Source of the DNA: Burkholderia sp. GAS332
Lineage (GTDB): Bacteria > Pseudomonadota > Gammaproteobacteria > Burkholderiales > Burkholderiaceae
Direction: 5' to 3'
DNA length: 64,000 bases
Assembly: GCA_900142905.1 (NCBI GenBank)
Contig: FSRV01000001.1
Location: 2,170,001-2,234,000, forward strand
Shown here: positions 7,243-16,002 of the stretch, piece after piece
Position numbering within the stretch: the first letter of the stretch is position 1
How the letters are laid out: each line of letters starts with the position of its first letter
The notes under the pieces: model-generated
Told to the model about the DNA's origin: nothing
Databases searched by the model: none
Seen by the model: only the letters and a program-made list of their open reading frames with translations
Position numbers and translations under genes: made by a program

Positions 7243-9372
7243 ATGAAAGTGATCGTTATTGGAGGTGGCATTGGTGGGCTCACAACCGCTCTGGCGTTGC
7301 TGCGCCACGGTATCGAGCCGATTGTACTGGAGCGCGCGCCGCAGCTGACCGAGGTCGGGGCGGGCATCCAGATCGCGGCGAACGGCACGATCGTGCTGCG
7401 GGAGTTGGGGCTCGAGCCGGCGCTGGCGAGCATTGCGACCGTGCCGGCTGGCTTTGATTACCTCGAGTTGTCGACGGGGCGCCGCCTGTACTACGCCCCG
7501 CTCGGTGAGGAAGCCGCGGCACGTTATGGCGCGTTGCTTTACAACGTCCACCGCGCCGATCTGATCGGCCTGCTCGCGAAGGCTTTGCCATCCGATGTGA
7601 TCCGGCTGGGCGCGCAATGCGCGTCGGTGTCGCAGGACGACGACGGCGCCTACGTCACCCTGCAAGACGGCGAAGTCATTCGGGGCGACGCCGTGATCGG
7701 CGCGGATGGCATTCACTCCGCCGTTCGGACGGCCCTCCGCGGACCTGAGGAGAAGCAGTTCGCCAACATCCTGATGTGGCGCGCGCTGATTCCGGCAGAC
7801 CGGCTTCGCGGGCTGAACCTGCCGGTGGCGGGGAACAACTGGTTCGGCATTGGCCGCAATATCGTGTCGTACTGGGTTCGCCCGGACCTCTACAGTGTTC
7901 TCGCGTCGGTGCCGGCAACCGAAGTGAGCCGCGAGTCATGGACGCAAGCGGGCGACGTCGCGCAACTGCGCCGCGCGTTTGAAGGTTCCGAGCCGACCGT
8001 CCAGAAAATGCTGGAAGCCGTCGACTCGACCTTCATCACGGGGATGTACCACCGGGATCCGATCGAACACTGGGCCACCGGGCGGATCGCGCTGCTCGGC
8101 GACGCCGCGCATGCGATGGTGCCTTATCTCGCGCAAGGCGCCTGCCAGTCGATTGAAGATGCGTGGGTTCTTGCCACCTGCCTTAAGAACCATGGCACGG
8201 CTGGCGTTCAGGACGCGCTGCTGGAATACGAACGACGCCGCCAGCCACGTACGACGCGGATTCAGGCGGGCGCGCGCTTTGTCGTCGATTGGGCGCATGA
8301 ACCCGACGAGGCACGGGTACGCCAGCGTAACGGACGGCTGAAGGGACTCTCGCGTATCGATCCGCTCGCCGAGGCTTCGTGGTCGTTCGCCTGGGGGCAC
8401 GACATCCTTAAGGCCGTCAAGCTGCCGCCGGGCGAGGTGGTGGGTTTGAGCGCGGCACGCGAAGGAAAGCGGATGGCGCGTCCCGAGAGTCAGCGCGCTT
8501 TCGATCTCTGGAAGGGCGTGTTCAAGCCGGATGACATTGCGCGTGGGGATCGGGGACAGCGTGCAGCCTACGAACGGTTCCTTCTCGAGCAGTTCCCGGT
8601 GCCCGCCGGTACGGAAGTGACGGACGTCGATCTTGACGGGGTGAGCGCGTTGCGCGTGGTCGCAGCGGGAGCAGGGCAGAAGGCGACCGTACTGCACTTC
8701 CACGGCGGCGGCTACGTGCTGGGTTCGGCAAAGAGTTCGGTTGAATACGCAAGCCGTCTCTCGCACGCCCTGAACGGTCCGTGCTACACGGTCGACTATC
8801 GCCTCGCGCCCGAGCATCCGTATCCGGCGGCATTCGATGACGCATTCAGCGCGTATCGCGGCTTGCTCGCTGCGGGTGTCGATCCGTCGACGGTGTTCCT
8901 GAGCGGCGAATCGTCCGGCGGCGGTCTGGCTCTGGCGCTGGCGGCTGCGTTACGTCGCGCCGGCCTGCCGTTGCCAGGCGGCGTCATTGCAATCTGCCCG
9001 CTGACCGACCTCACGCTGAGCGGCCCCTCCGTCAAGGCGAATTCGGGCGACGACCCCGCCGCGAATCGCGAGACGCTTTCCAACCTTGTCGCGTCCTACT
9101 TCCAGGGCCACGAGCCGACCGATCCGATGGTGTCGCCGCTGTTCGCGGATCTCGCGGACCTTCCGCCGGTCTTTCTTTCGGCCGTGGAGGGCGAGGTGCT
9201 GGAAAGCGACACGACTCGTTTTGCGGAGCGGGCAAAGGCAGCCGGCGCGAACGTGCAATTGAAGATGGTGGCCGATTCGGTTCACGTTTTCACGCTCTTC
9301 CCGTTCTTGCCGGAAACCGCTGAGACGCTCGAAGAAATCGGCTGGTGGAGCCGCCAGCTCCTGCAGAAGTAG
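7243..9372 (+). CDS. fused FAD-dependent monooxygenase and HSL-type alpha/beta hydrolase
   Basis: One continuous 709-residue frame carries two enzymes. Residues about 1-390 are a class A flavin monooxygenase: Rossmann motif GGGIGG at 7-12, and the second FAD motif GDAAHAM near 286, like salicylate hydroxylases. Residues about 430-709 are a hormone-sensitive-lipase-type hydrolase: HGGG at 487-490, nucleophile Ser557 in GESSG, and His681 in DSVHVF; the acid position appears to be Glu in GEVLESD. ATG 7243 is chosen because GGAG lies nine bases upstream; a TTG at 7228 is in frame but falls inside the operator. The expected chemistry is hydroxylation or lactone/ester formation followed by hydrolysis. 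It faces the TetR gene and is followed by an acyl-CoA ligase. Confidence 0.88.
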   Translation: MKVIVIGGGIGGLTTALALLRHGIEPIVLERAPQLTEVGAGIQIAANGTIVLRELGLEPALASIATVPAGFDYLELSTGRRLYYAPLGEEAAARYGALLYNVHRADLIGLLAKALPSDVIRLGAQCASVSQDDDGAYVTLQDGEVIRGDAVIGADGIHSAVRTALRGPEEKQFANILMWRALIPADRLRGLNLPVAGNNWFGIGRNIVSYWVRPDLYSVLASVPATEVSRESWTQAGDVAQLRRAFEGSEPTVQKMLEAVDSTFITGMYHRDPIEHWATGRIALLGDAAHAMVPYLAQGACQSIEDAWVLATCLKNHGTAGVQDALLEYERRRQPRTTRIQAGARFVVDWAHEPDEARVRQRNGRLKGLSRIDPLAEASWSFAWGHDILKAVKLPPGEVVGLSAAREGKRMARPESQRAFDLWKGVFKPDDIARGDRGQRAAYERFLLEQFPVPAGTEVTDVDLDGVSALRVVAAGAGQKATVLHFHGGGYVLGSAKSSVEYASRLSHALNGPCYTVDYRLAPEHPYPAAFDDAFSAYRGLLAAGVDPSTVFLSGESSGGGLALALAAALRRAGLPLPGGVIAICPLTDLTLSGPSVKANSGDDPAANRETLSNLVASYFQGHEPTDPMVSPLFADLADLPPVFLSAVEGEVLESDTTRFAERAKAAGANVQLKMVADSVHVFTLFPFLPETAETLEEIGWWSRQLLQK

Positions 9373-9544
9373 AGCGACGCATCCGCCTCGCGCAGGTCGC
9401 GAGGAACGGATGCGACAACCTGCTCACGCATCGCTGCCGTGAGCAGATCCTGCTTGCGTCACGAGCGATTTGCCTGTGACGCAAGCAATCGGTTCCAAAG
9501 CGCTACGCCATCTCACTGCATTTCGTCTCATGCCCGGAGTAGAT

Positions 9545-11245
9545 ATGACGGCAACATCAACGCGTCGGCTGGCCGACGTGTCGCGGCAACTATCCGTGCC
9601 GCAGACATCGCTGTACACCAATCTCGAAGCCTCCTCGGGCCGCTATCCAGACAAGGCTGCGATCCTTTACTACGGCAGCACCGTAAGCTACCGGCAATTG
9701 CGATCTGAAGTTGATGCGATGGCGGGATTTCTGCAGCAGCACTGCGGCGTTGCCCGCGGTGACCGCGTCGTCCTGTACATGCAGAACAGTCCGCAGTTCG
9801 TCATCGCCTTTTATGCGGTGCTGCGTGCGGATGCAGTAGTCGTGCCCGTCAATCCGATGAACCGGACGTCGGAGCTGCAACACATACTCGGCGATAGCGG
9901 GGCTAGCGTCGCCTTCGTCGGTGAAGAACTCATGGAGCACGTACGGCCGCTGTTGGGCCTTAAAGTGGATCATGTGATCTCCGCACGTTATGCCGACTAT
10001 CTTCGCGACCAGACCGATCTGCCGCTGCCCGACGTTCTGACATCGTCCGGGCGGCAGCCCCATGCAGAGTCGATAGACAGTCATGCTGCCCTCATCGGCT
10101 GGAACGACGCGCTCTCTCGCGCGTGTATTCCGCGCGGCCACGAATCCCGGCCCGAGGATCTGGCGGTCATTCCGTATACGTCCGGCACGACCGGTCGCCC
10201 CAAAGGGTGCATCCATACACATCGCAGCGTCATGCATTCAACGGTCTCGTGCGCCGAATGGCCGAACCTCGCGAATGAGAGCGTGATGCTGTGCTCCGTG
10301 CCGTTGTTTCACGTCACCGGCATGCAAAACTGCATGAACATGCCGATCTACATCGGCGCGACGATGGCGATTATGACCCGCTGGGACGCGCAATGTGCCG
10401 CGCACGTGATCGAACGCCACCGCGTAAGCACATGGATCACGGTTCCCACGATGCTCATCGACCTGCTAAACCTGGTGGACGTCGATAGGTTCGACCTGAG
10501 TTCAATTGCATACCTGAGCGGCGGCGGTGCCGCGATGCCGCAGGCTGTCGCGCAGCAGATCGAGAAGCGTTGGGGCGTCCCGTACGTGGAAGGGTATGGC
10601 CTAACCGAGACGATGGCGGCGACCCATATCAATCCGCCGAAGCACAGCAAGCAACAGTGCATGGGGGTGCCGATTTTCAGCACGGATTCACTCGTTGTCG
10701 ACCCCGAGACGCTCGAGCCTCTCGGTGGAGGCGAAACAGGCGAAATTCTCGCCAGCGGACCTCAAGTCTTCGACGGGTATTGGCAGTCGGCCGAAGCTAC
10801 GCGAGAAGCATTCGTTCTGATCGATGGGAAACGCTACTTGCGCACGGGAGATCTCGGCTATGTAGATCGGGACGGATACTTCTTCATCGTCGACCGGCTC
10901 AAGCGCATGATCAACGCCTCGGGCTACAAAGTCTGGCCGGCCGAGGTCGAGGCCATGCTGTTCGAGCATCCCGCCGTCCAGGAAGCGTGTGTCATTGCGA
11001 CTCACGATCCGCGTCGAGGCGAGTCGGTCAAGGCGGTCATCGTGCTTCGGAACGGTGAGCACGCGACGGAAGACGACATGGTGTCGTGGGCCCGCGAACG
11101 CATGGCGTCCTATAAGGTTCCGCGCGTCATTCAGTTCGCCGCCAGCTTGCCTCGTACCGCGAGCGGAAAGATCCAGTGGCGACAGCTGCAGGAAGAGGAA
11201 GCGCGGAGGCGGGACGCTCAATCCGAAGGGCGCCGGCCGGGCTGA
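9545..11245 (+). CDS. AMP-dependent acyl-CoA synthetase/ligase
   Basis: An ANL-superfamily ligase of about 566 residues. The P-loop-like signature is IPYTSGTTGRPKG, the A5 region has EGYGLTET, and the C-terminal hinge and lysine region is present (RTGDLGY, DRLKRMINASGYKVWP, and TASGKIQWR with the catalytic Lys). ATG 9545 has CCGGAG six bases upstream and is preferred to GTG 9470. It activates a carboxylic acid to its CoA ester through an acyl-adenylate. It lies 172 bases after the monooxygenase-hydrolase gene, so it may activate the acid released by that enzyme. The chain length is not readable. Confidence 0.9.
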   Translation: MTATSTRRLADVSRQLSVPQTSLYTNLEASSGRYPDKAAILYYGSTVSYRQLRSEVDAMAGFLQQHCGVARGDRVVLYMQNSPQFVIAFYAVLRADAVVVPVNPMNRTSELQHILGDSGASVAFVGEELMEHVRPLLGLKVDHVISARYADYLRDQTDLPLPDVLTSSGRQPHAESIDSHAALIGWNDALSRACIPRGHESRPEDLAVIPYTSGTTGRPKGCIHTHRSVMHSTVSCAEWPNLANESVMLCSVPLFHVTGMQNCMNMPIYIGATMAIMTRWDAQCAAHVIERHRVSTWITVPTMLIDLLNLVDVDRFDLSSIAYLSGGGAAMPQAVAQQIEKRWGVPYVEGYGLTETMAATHINPPKHSKQQCMGVPIFSTDSLVVDPETLEPLGGGETGEILASGPQVFDGYWQSAEATREAFVLIDGKRYLRTGDLGYVDRDGYFFIVDRLKRMINASGYKVWPAEVEAMLFEHPAVQEACVIATHDPRRGESVKAVIVLRNGEHATEDDMVSWARERMASYKVPRVIQFAASLPRTASGKIQWRQLQEEEARRRDAQSEGRRPG

Positions 11246-11614
11246 TCCGTTACCCGCGCTAGGTGTTTTTGCCACATCGCCAGGGTTATCCCCAACGCCT
11301 CGTCAACGCGGTGGAATAAGGCGTGGCGCAGTGGTCCATGCGTTCATGGCGCGCAAAGTAAGTTTTCTGGCAGTTGCGCTCAAGGTTTCCGGGCAACGTG
11401 TGGTTGTGGACACAAGACACAACGCCTTGATCGGAGCCGGTGCCGTCAGCGGATGAACTTTTCGCCGAGCCGGCAGGCTGATCACGTCATGTCGGCTCAT
11501 TGCGTCAGGCAACAGGCCGCACTCAAGCGTGTGTACTCAGCCGGCAATGAATGAGCTGTAAATAGGGTTCATATAATTCGTAGTGCGACATAATCATAAA
11601 ATTGGAGTCTTTGT
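11246..11614. other. intergenic region upstream of the porin
   Basis: No gene is supported in this 369-base stretch. TATAAT at 11572-11577 is a good -10 hexamer about 37 bases before the porin start, but no clear -35 sits at the standard distance. Nothing else was recognised. Confidence 0.4.
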
Positions 11615-12766
11615 ATGGCGAAGGTAAGGAGATTGACTGGAAAAGAGCGGCATCGACGCAGGGCCGGCCTGTTGGCGGCCATCATGTCTACCGCGACGCT
11701 GTACTCCGTCTCGGCAGCCGCGCAGTCGTCGGTCACGCTTTTCGGCGTCGTCGATGAAGGAATTCGCTACACGACTCATGCGGATCCGCAAGGCGATTCG
11801 CGTGTGCAGCTCGCCAACGGCGCCAACGAGAGTCTTTGGGGATTCAAGGGAGCGGAAGACATCGGTGGCGGAACGAAGGTCGTATTCCAGCTGGAGAATC
11901 GCTTTTTCCCGAACACCGGGGCGACCGACCCTGCCTATCCGTTCTTCAATACGGCTTTTGTTGGCCTGCAGTCGAGCAGTTACGGAAAGTTGACCATGGG
12001 CCGTCAGATCAACCCGCTTACCGACGCTGTTGTGGGCGCCTTCGTGACCAATGCATGGCTGCCGACCTTCTACCAGTTTCGGCCAGAAGTCATGATGGCT
12101 CAGGGCGTGTGGACCAGCAACATGGTCAAGTACGCGGCGCGCTGGCAATCCCTTACGGCTGAGCTGTCGTATGCGTTTGGTGGCAATGCAGGCGCATTCG
12201 GTTCGGGAAGTCAGATTGGGGCATCGATTCTCTATTTGCCTGGCGCACCCTTGCGTCTGGCTGCCGCGTACCTGGACTCGCGCGATGCCGTGAACGGTTC
12301 CGCGCACTTCAAGTCCTGGACGGCTGGCGGGTCCTATTCGTTCGGCGATACGACTGTCAACGCCGGCTGGGCCGTGAACAGGCAGGATGCCGGGTTTGTC
12401 GGCAATTTCCCTAACGGTCCATTCACACCGCCGGAATTGTCCGCGCTTAAATTCAATACATTCAGTGCCCGGGAAATGTTTTTTGGCGGGGTGACGCAAC
12501 TGATAGGGAATGCGACTCACCTTTCGGCGAATGTATGGCGCACGATTCAGACCGGGAAGACGCAAACGGCCGACGGCAACGCGACGCAATTCCAACTGCT
12601 CGCGGACTATAACTGGTCCAAACGCACGGATACCTATCTGGAAGCCGACTACTCGCTGTACCGCGGCGGCATGGTGGGCGCCCAGTTCCAGGGGATCAAC
12701 GCCCTGAGTTCGGCGTACGGCACGACCCAGCTAGGCATCATGGCCGGTATCCGGCATACGTTCTAG
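11615..12766 (+). CDS. Gram-negative porin (Burkholderia OmpC-type)
   Basis: A 383-residue outer-membrane porin. A long basic n-region and hydrophobic core precede a likely signal peptidase site after Ala36 (SVSAAA|Q), and the mature protein starts SSVTLFGVVDEG, which is the hallmark of betaproteobacterial porins. It has alternating amphipathic strands and ends in the aromatic GIRHTF needed for outer-membrane insertion by the Bam complex. GGAG at 11603-11606 supports the ATG at 11615. It follows the catabolic genes and may admit their substrates. Burkholderia genomes carry many such paralogues, so specificity cannot be given. Confidence 0.93.
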   Translation: MAKVRRLTGKERHRRRAGLLAAIMSTATLYSVSAAAQSSVTLFGVVDEGIRYTTHADPQGDSRVQLANGANESLWGFKGAEDIGGGTKVVFQLENRFFPNTGATDPAYPFFNTAFVGLQSSSYGKLTMGRQINPLTDAVVGAFVTNAWLPTFYQFRPEVMMAQGVWTSNMVKYAARWQSLTAELSYAFGGNAGAFGSGSQIGASILYLPGAPLRLAAAYLDSRDAVNGSAHFKSWTAGGSYSFGDTTVNAGWAVNRQDAGFVGNFPNGPFTPPELSALKFNTFSAREMFFGGVTQLIGNATHLSANVWRTIQTGKTQTADGNATQFQLLADYNWSKRTDTYLEADYSLYRGGMVGAQFQGINALSSAYGTTQLGIMAGIRHTF

Positions 12767-12814
12767 TCTGCCGGCGGGATGACGAACGGCTCGAGCGCGT
12801 GCCGGCGGGCGCGA

Positions 12815-13507
12815 TCACGGATAGTCCTGAAAGGACGAGAGGATGTCCTTCGAAACTATTTCGATTCGACCATACCGGAGAGCGATCGCTCCTTTTTCGG
12901 CCATGGCCTTCAGCTCCAGCGACAGCGTCTGGCGCGTGATGCCCAGCATCATGGCCAGCGTGTCCTGGGAGATGCTGACGTCCGGGCGACTCTGCGGCCA
13001 CGCGGTCACGTCGCCCGACGCGAGCAGCAGCAGGCGCCGGGCAATGCGCGCGCGCGTCGAGTGGAGCGTGGCATCTTCGATCAGGCGATAGAGCCAGTTC
13101 ATGTGGATGGACTGCAACTCGGCGATAGCCCGCAGGAACGCTGGTCTCTGCATCAGCTCGTCAAAGGCGGCTGTTCTGACCACGAAGACGGTCGATCGCT
13201 CGATGGCGACGACATCGCGTGGCCGTGGCTGACCATCGGTCATGGAGGTCTGTCCAAACCAGTTGCCGGCTTCGATGACGGCCAGGATCGCTTCCTTGCC
13301 ATCTTCGCGAAGCGTGCAGGCTTTCAGTCGGCCGCTCTTAATGCCATAGAAGCCGATCGGCGTATCGCCGCGGCGGAACAGATATTCGCCGGGGTGCATC
13401 GTCACCCATTCGCTTCGCTGGATAAGCGCCTCCTGCTCGAGCGCAGGCAAGGAGCAGAACCACTGGTTTGTCCGCATTTCCTCGGACGTGTCGGTCATGA
13501 ATGCCAT
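12815..13507 (-). CDS. Crp/Fnr family transcriptional regulator
   Basis: The protein has an N-terminal cyclic-nucleotide-binding beta barrel (GEYLFRRGDTPIGFYGIKSG, then FGQTSM) and a C-terminal winged helix (SQDTLAMMLGITRQTLSLEL). No cysteine cluster of Fnr type is visible at the N-terminus. The start is uncertain: ATG 13507 or ATG 13498 gives about 230 residues, and an upstream TTG at 13558 is less likely. It diverges from the acyl-CoA ligase/PHA genes across a 309-base gap and may control them. Confidence 0.88.
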   Translation of the reverse strand: MAFMTDTSEEMRTNQWFCSLPALEQEALIQRSEWVTMHPGEYLFRRGDTPIGFYGIKSGRLKACTLREDGKEAILAVIEAGNWFGQTSMTDGQPRPRDVVAIERSTVFVVRTAAFDELMQRPAFLRAIAELQSIHMNWLYRLIEDATLHSTRARIARRLLLLASGDVTAWPQSRPDVSISQDTLAMMLGITRQTLSLELKAMAEKGAIALRYGRIEIVSKDILSSFQDYP

Positions 13508-13654
13508 TTTGAAACGGTCAATGTACACATTTGCTGAAAACGCGACGGACGATCGCAAGTTTGTGGGGCTTCTGCCGCGTCCATATCAGACCGCGTGGCC
13601 GGAGGGCTCCACCCCATTATCGGGCTCGGGTCTCTGATCGAGAAGCTCAATTCA

Positions 13655-13677
13655 GACTGTATCCCCCGACTGTATCC
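13655..13677. repeat. tandem direct repeat of GACTGTATCC
   Basis: GACTGTATCC occurs at 13655-13664 and again at 13668-13677 with CCC between, a 13-base period. It lies in the divergent gap upstream of the acyl-CoA ligase and may be an activator site. Confidence 0.5.
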
Positions 13678-13700
13678 ACAGCATTCCCCCATTCGGGGGG
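13661..13700. promoter_or_regulatory. composite regulatory element, copy 1
   Basis: ATCCCCCG at 13661-13668 is followed 25 bases later (start to start) by the palindrome CCCCC-ATTC-GGGGG at 13686-13699. A closely similar arrangement occurs at 23230-23267 upstream of the LuxR regulator and etfB, suggesting one regulator for both units. Confidence 0.5.
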
Positions 13701-13816
13701 TACTTCCCGAGTCCAGACACTCGGATCATTGTCTCAACGCGATGCCACAGCAGGCCGAGAAAAATAAATCGATCAGCATCCGCTTTAAATCCATTTTGGA
13801 ACTGAAGGAGATACAC

Positions 13817-15460
13817 ATGCAGGACGAAGTCATGACGTCAGGATCTGCCGCCTACGCCTATCCGTTGCTGATCAAGCAACTATTGCTCACGCCGTTCGTT
13901 CAGTCGCAAGACGAGGAGATTGTCTACAGGGACCAGTTCCGGATGACCTATGCCACGTTGCGCGAGCGTATCGCGCGGCTCGCCAACGGCTTGAGCCAAC
14001 ATGGCGTGCGGCACGGCACCACCGTCGCGGTGATGGACTGGGACAGCCACCGCTATCTCGAGAGCTATTTCGCCGTGCCGATGATGGGCGCTGTCTTGCA
14101 GACCGTGAACGTGCGCCTGTCGCCCGCCGAAATCGCCTACACGATCAATCATGCCGGCGCTGAAGTCCTGCTGGTTCACACGGATTTTCTGCCGGTCGTC
14201 GAATCGATCAAGGACAAACTGGAAACCGTGCGTACGTTCATCTGGATCGATGAGCCAGGCAGCGAAGTGTCTGAGCACAGCATTCCCTTCGCGACGGAAT
14301 ACGAGGCGATGCTGGCGGCGAGCAGCACGAGCTATGTGTTTCCCGATTTCGACGAGAACACGCGTGCAACGACGTTCTACACCACCGGCACAACCGGTCT
14401 TCCCAAGGGCGTCTACTTCACGCATCGGCAACTGGTTCTGCACACCATCACCCTGATGGCGGCACTGGCGAGCCCCGTCTCGGGACAGCGTTTTCATCGT
14501 GGCGACGTGTATATGCCGCTCACCCCGATGTTTCACGTCCACGCATGGGGCATGCCGTATATCGCCACGGTGATGGGTGTGAAGCAGGTCTATCCCGGGC
14601 GCTATTTGCCGGACCGGCTCGCACGACTTGTGCGTGAAGAGGGTGTCACGTTCTCGCATTGTGTCGGCACGATCCTGCACATGCTGCTCGCGTGCGAGGA
14701 GGGGAAGACGACGGACATGAGCAAGTGGAAGGTCATCATCGGCGGCGGCGCGTTGCCGCAAGGTCTCGCGAAGGCGGCGCTAGACCGGGGCATCGATGTG
14801 TTCGTCGGTTACGGGATGTCGGAAACCTGCCCCGTGCTCAGTCTCGCGCAACTGCCGCCGGGCGCCGAAAAGCTCGACGCCGACGAGCAGCTCAGCCTGC
14901 GCTGCAAGACCGGCCGGCCGGTTCCTCTGGTTGATCTGCGTGTCGTCGACGACAACATGGATGAGCTCGCCCACGACGGCAAAGCCACCGGTGAGATCGT
15001 CGCGCGGGCACCGTGGCTCACGCAAGGTTATCTGAAGAACCCCGAGGCTTCCGAGCAGCTGTGGGCCGGTGGCTATCTCCATACGCAAGACATTGCCAGT
15101 ATCGATCCGACGGGCAACGTACAGATCACCGACCGTCTCAAGGACGTGATCAAGTCCGGCGGCGAGTGGGTTTCATCGCTCGAAGTAGAAAACCTGATCT
15201 CGCGCTACGAGGGCGTGTCCGAAGTGGCCGTCATCGGCATCAAAGATGAGAAGTGGGGGGAGCGACCGGTGGCGCTGGTCGTGCTCAAGGAGGGGGTAGC
15301 CGTCACGGAGGAAGACATCAAGCAGCACGTCCTGTCGTTCAGCACATCCGGAAAGATCTCGAAGTACGCGGTGCCGCAGACGGTGAAGTTCGTCGATGCG
15401 ATTGCAAAGACGAGTGTCGGCAAGACCAACAAAAAGTGGCTGCGCGAGCAGTTCGCCTGA
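13817..15460 (+). CDS. medium/long-chain acyl-CoA synthetase (AlkK-like)
   Basis: A 547-residue ANL ligase with the adenylation signature [12 protein letters not shown], the VGYGMSET region, HTQDIA, and [13 protein letters not shown] followed by a C-terminal [11 protein letters not shown] containing the catalytic Lys. The IKSGGEW hinge and overall pattern are those of AlkK and related medium-chain fatty acid ligases. ATG 13817 is chosen because AAGGAG lies six bases upstream (13805-13810); an upstream in-frame ATG at 13595 would add 74 residues of non-family sequence. It heads the run ligase-hydratase-PHA synthase-phasin-depolymerase and would supply acyl-CoA for beta-oxidation intermediates and PHA precursors. 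Confidence 0.9.
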   Translation: MQDEVMTSGSAAYAYPLLIKQLLLTPFVQSQDEEIVYRDQFRMTYATLRERIARLANGLSQHGVRHGTTVAVMDWDSHRYLESYFAVPMMGAVLQTVNVRLSPAEIAYTINHAGAEVLLVHTDFLPVVESIKDKLETVRTFIWIDEPGSEVSEHSIPFATEYEAMLAASSTSYVFPDFDENTRATTFYTTGTTGLPKGVYFTHRQLVLHTITLMAALASPVSGQRFHRGDVYMPLTPMFHVHAWGMPYIATVMGVKQVYPGRYLPDRLARLVREEGVTFSHCVGTILHMLLACEEGKTTDMSKWKVIIGGGALPQGLAKAALDRGIDVFVGYGMSETCPVLSLAQLPPGAEKLDADEQLSLRCKTGRPVPLVDLRVVDDNMDELAHDGKATGEIVARAPWLTQGYLKNPEASEQLWAGGYLHTQDIASIDPTGNVQITDRLKDVIKSGGEWVSSLEVENLISRYEGVSEVAVIGIKDEKWGERPVALVVLKEGVAVTEEDIKQHVLSFSTSGKISKYAVPQTVKFVDAIAKTSVGKTNKKWLREQFA

Positions 15461-15490
15461 TGGGCAAGCACATTTCCAGGAGTGCAAGCG

Positions 15491-15955
15491 ATGAGTACTG
15501 AGAACTACAGCATTGCCACCATCGGCGATTTCGTGGGGCGCGAGTTGGGCGTGTCGGACTGGGTGTTGGTCGACCAGGCGCGTATCAATGCGTTCGCCGA
15601 GTGTACGGGCGACAAACAATGGATTCACGTCGACGAGGAGCGGGCGAAACGCGAGAGTCCGTTCGGCGGCACGATCGCACACGGTTATTTGACCCTGTCG
15701 TTGCTGGGGAGCCTCGCGATCGAGATCGGCATCGTTCCCAAGGACGCTTCAGCGGGTCTCAACTACGGTCTGGACAAGGTGCGTTTCATGACGCCCGTCA
15801 AGGCCGGTGCGCGTGTACGTAGCCGTATGACGCTCGTGTCGGCGGAGAGCAAGGGCGGTGGCCGCATCCTGATCAAGATCATGAACGAGCTGCAGATCGA
15901 TGGCGAGGACAAGCCGGCACTGATTGCAGAAACGCTCGCGATGCTGGTCGCGTGA
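15491..15955 (+). CDS. MaoC-type (R)-specific enoyl-CoA hydratase
   Basis: A 154-residue hot-dog-fold hydratase with the hydratase-2 motif: Asp41 and His46 in TGDKQWIHVD, then GGTIAHGYL. The family adds water to trans-2-enoyl-CoA to give (R)-3-hydroxyacyl-CoA, the substrate of PHA synthase (PhaJ function), though NodN/MaoC relatives have other uses. AGGAG at 15478-15482 supports ATG 15491. It lies 30 bases after the ligase and 47 bases before the PHA synthase, so its job as the link from beta-oxidation to PHA is a strong contextual inference. Confidence 0.85.
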   Translation: MSTENYSIATIGDFVGRELGVSDWVLVDQARINAFAECTGDKQWIHVDEERAKRESPFGGTIAHGYLTLSLLGSLAIEIGIVPKDASAGLNYGLDKVRFMTPVKAGARVRSRMTLVSAESKGGGRILIKIMNELQIDGEDKPALIAETLAMLVA

Positions 15956-16002
15956 TCCATAACGTTTGGCGAAGCGGAAGAGATTCCTGAAGGAGCAGCA
16001 AA

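Noticed and set aside
7936..8817. 293-codon minus-strand frame inside the monooxygenase-hydrolase gene
   Set aside because: It overlaps strong domain evidence on the plus strand and has no recognisable family sequence.
13686..13699. Hairpin read as a terminator
   Set aside because: No T-run and it lies in a divergent promoter region; the similar arrangement at 23230 favours a regulatory role.
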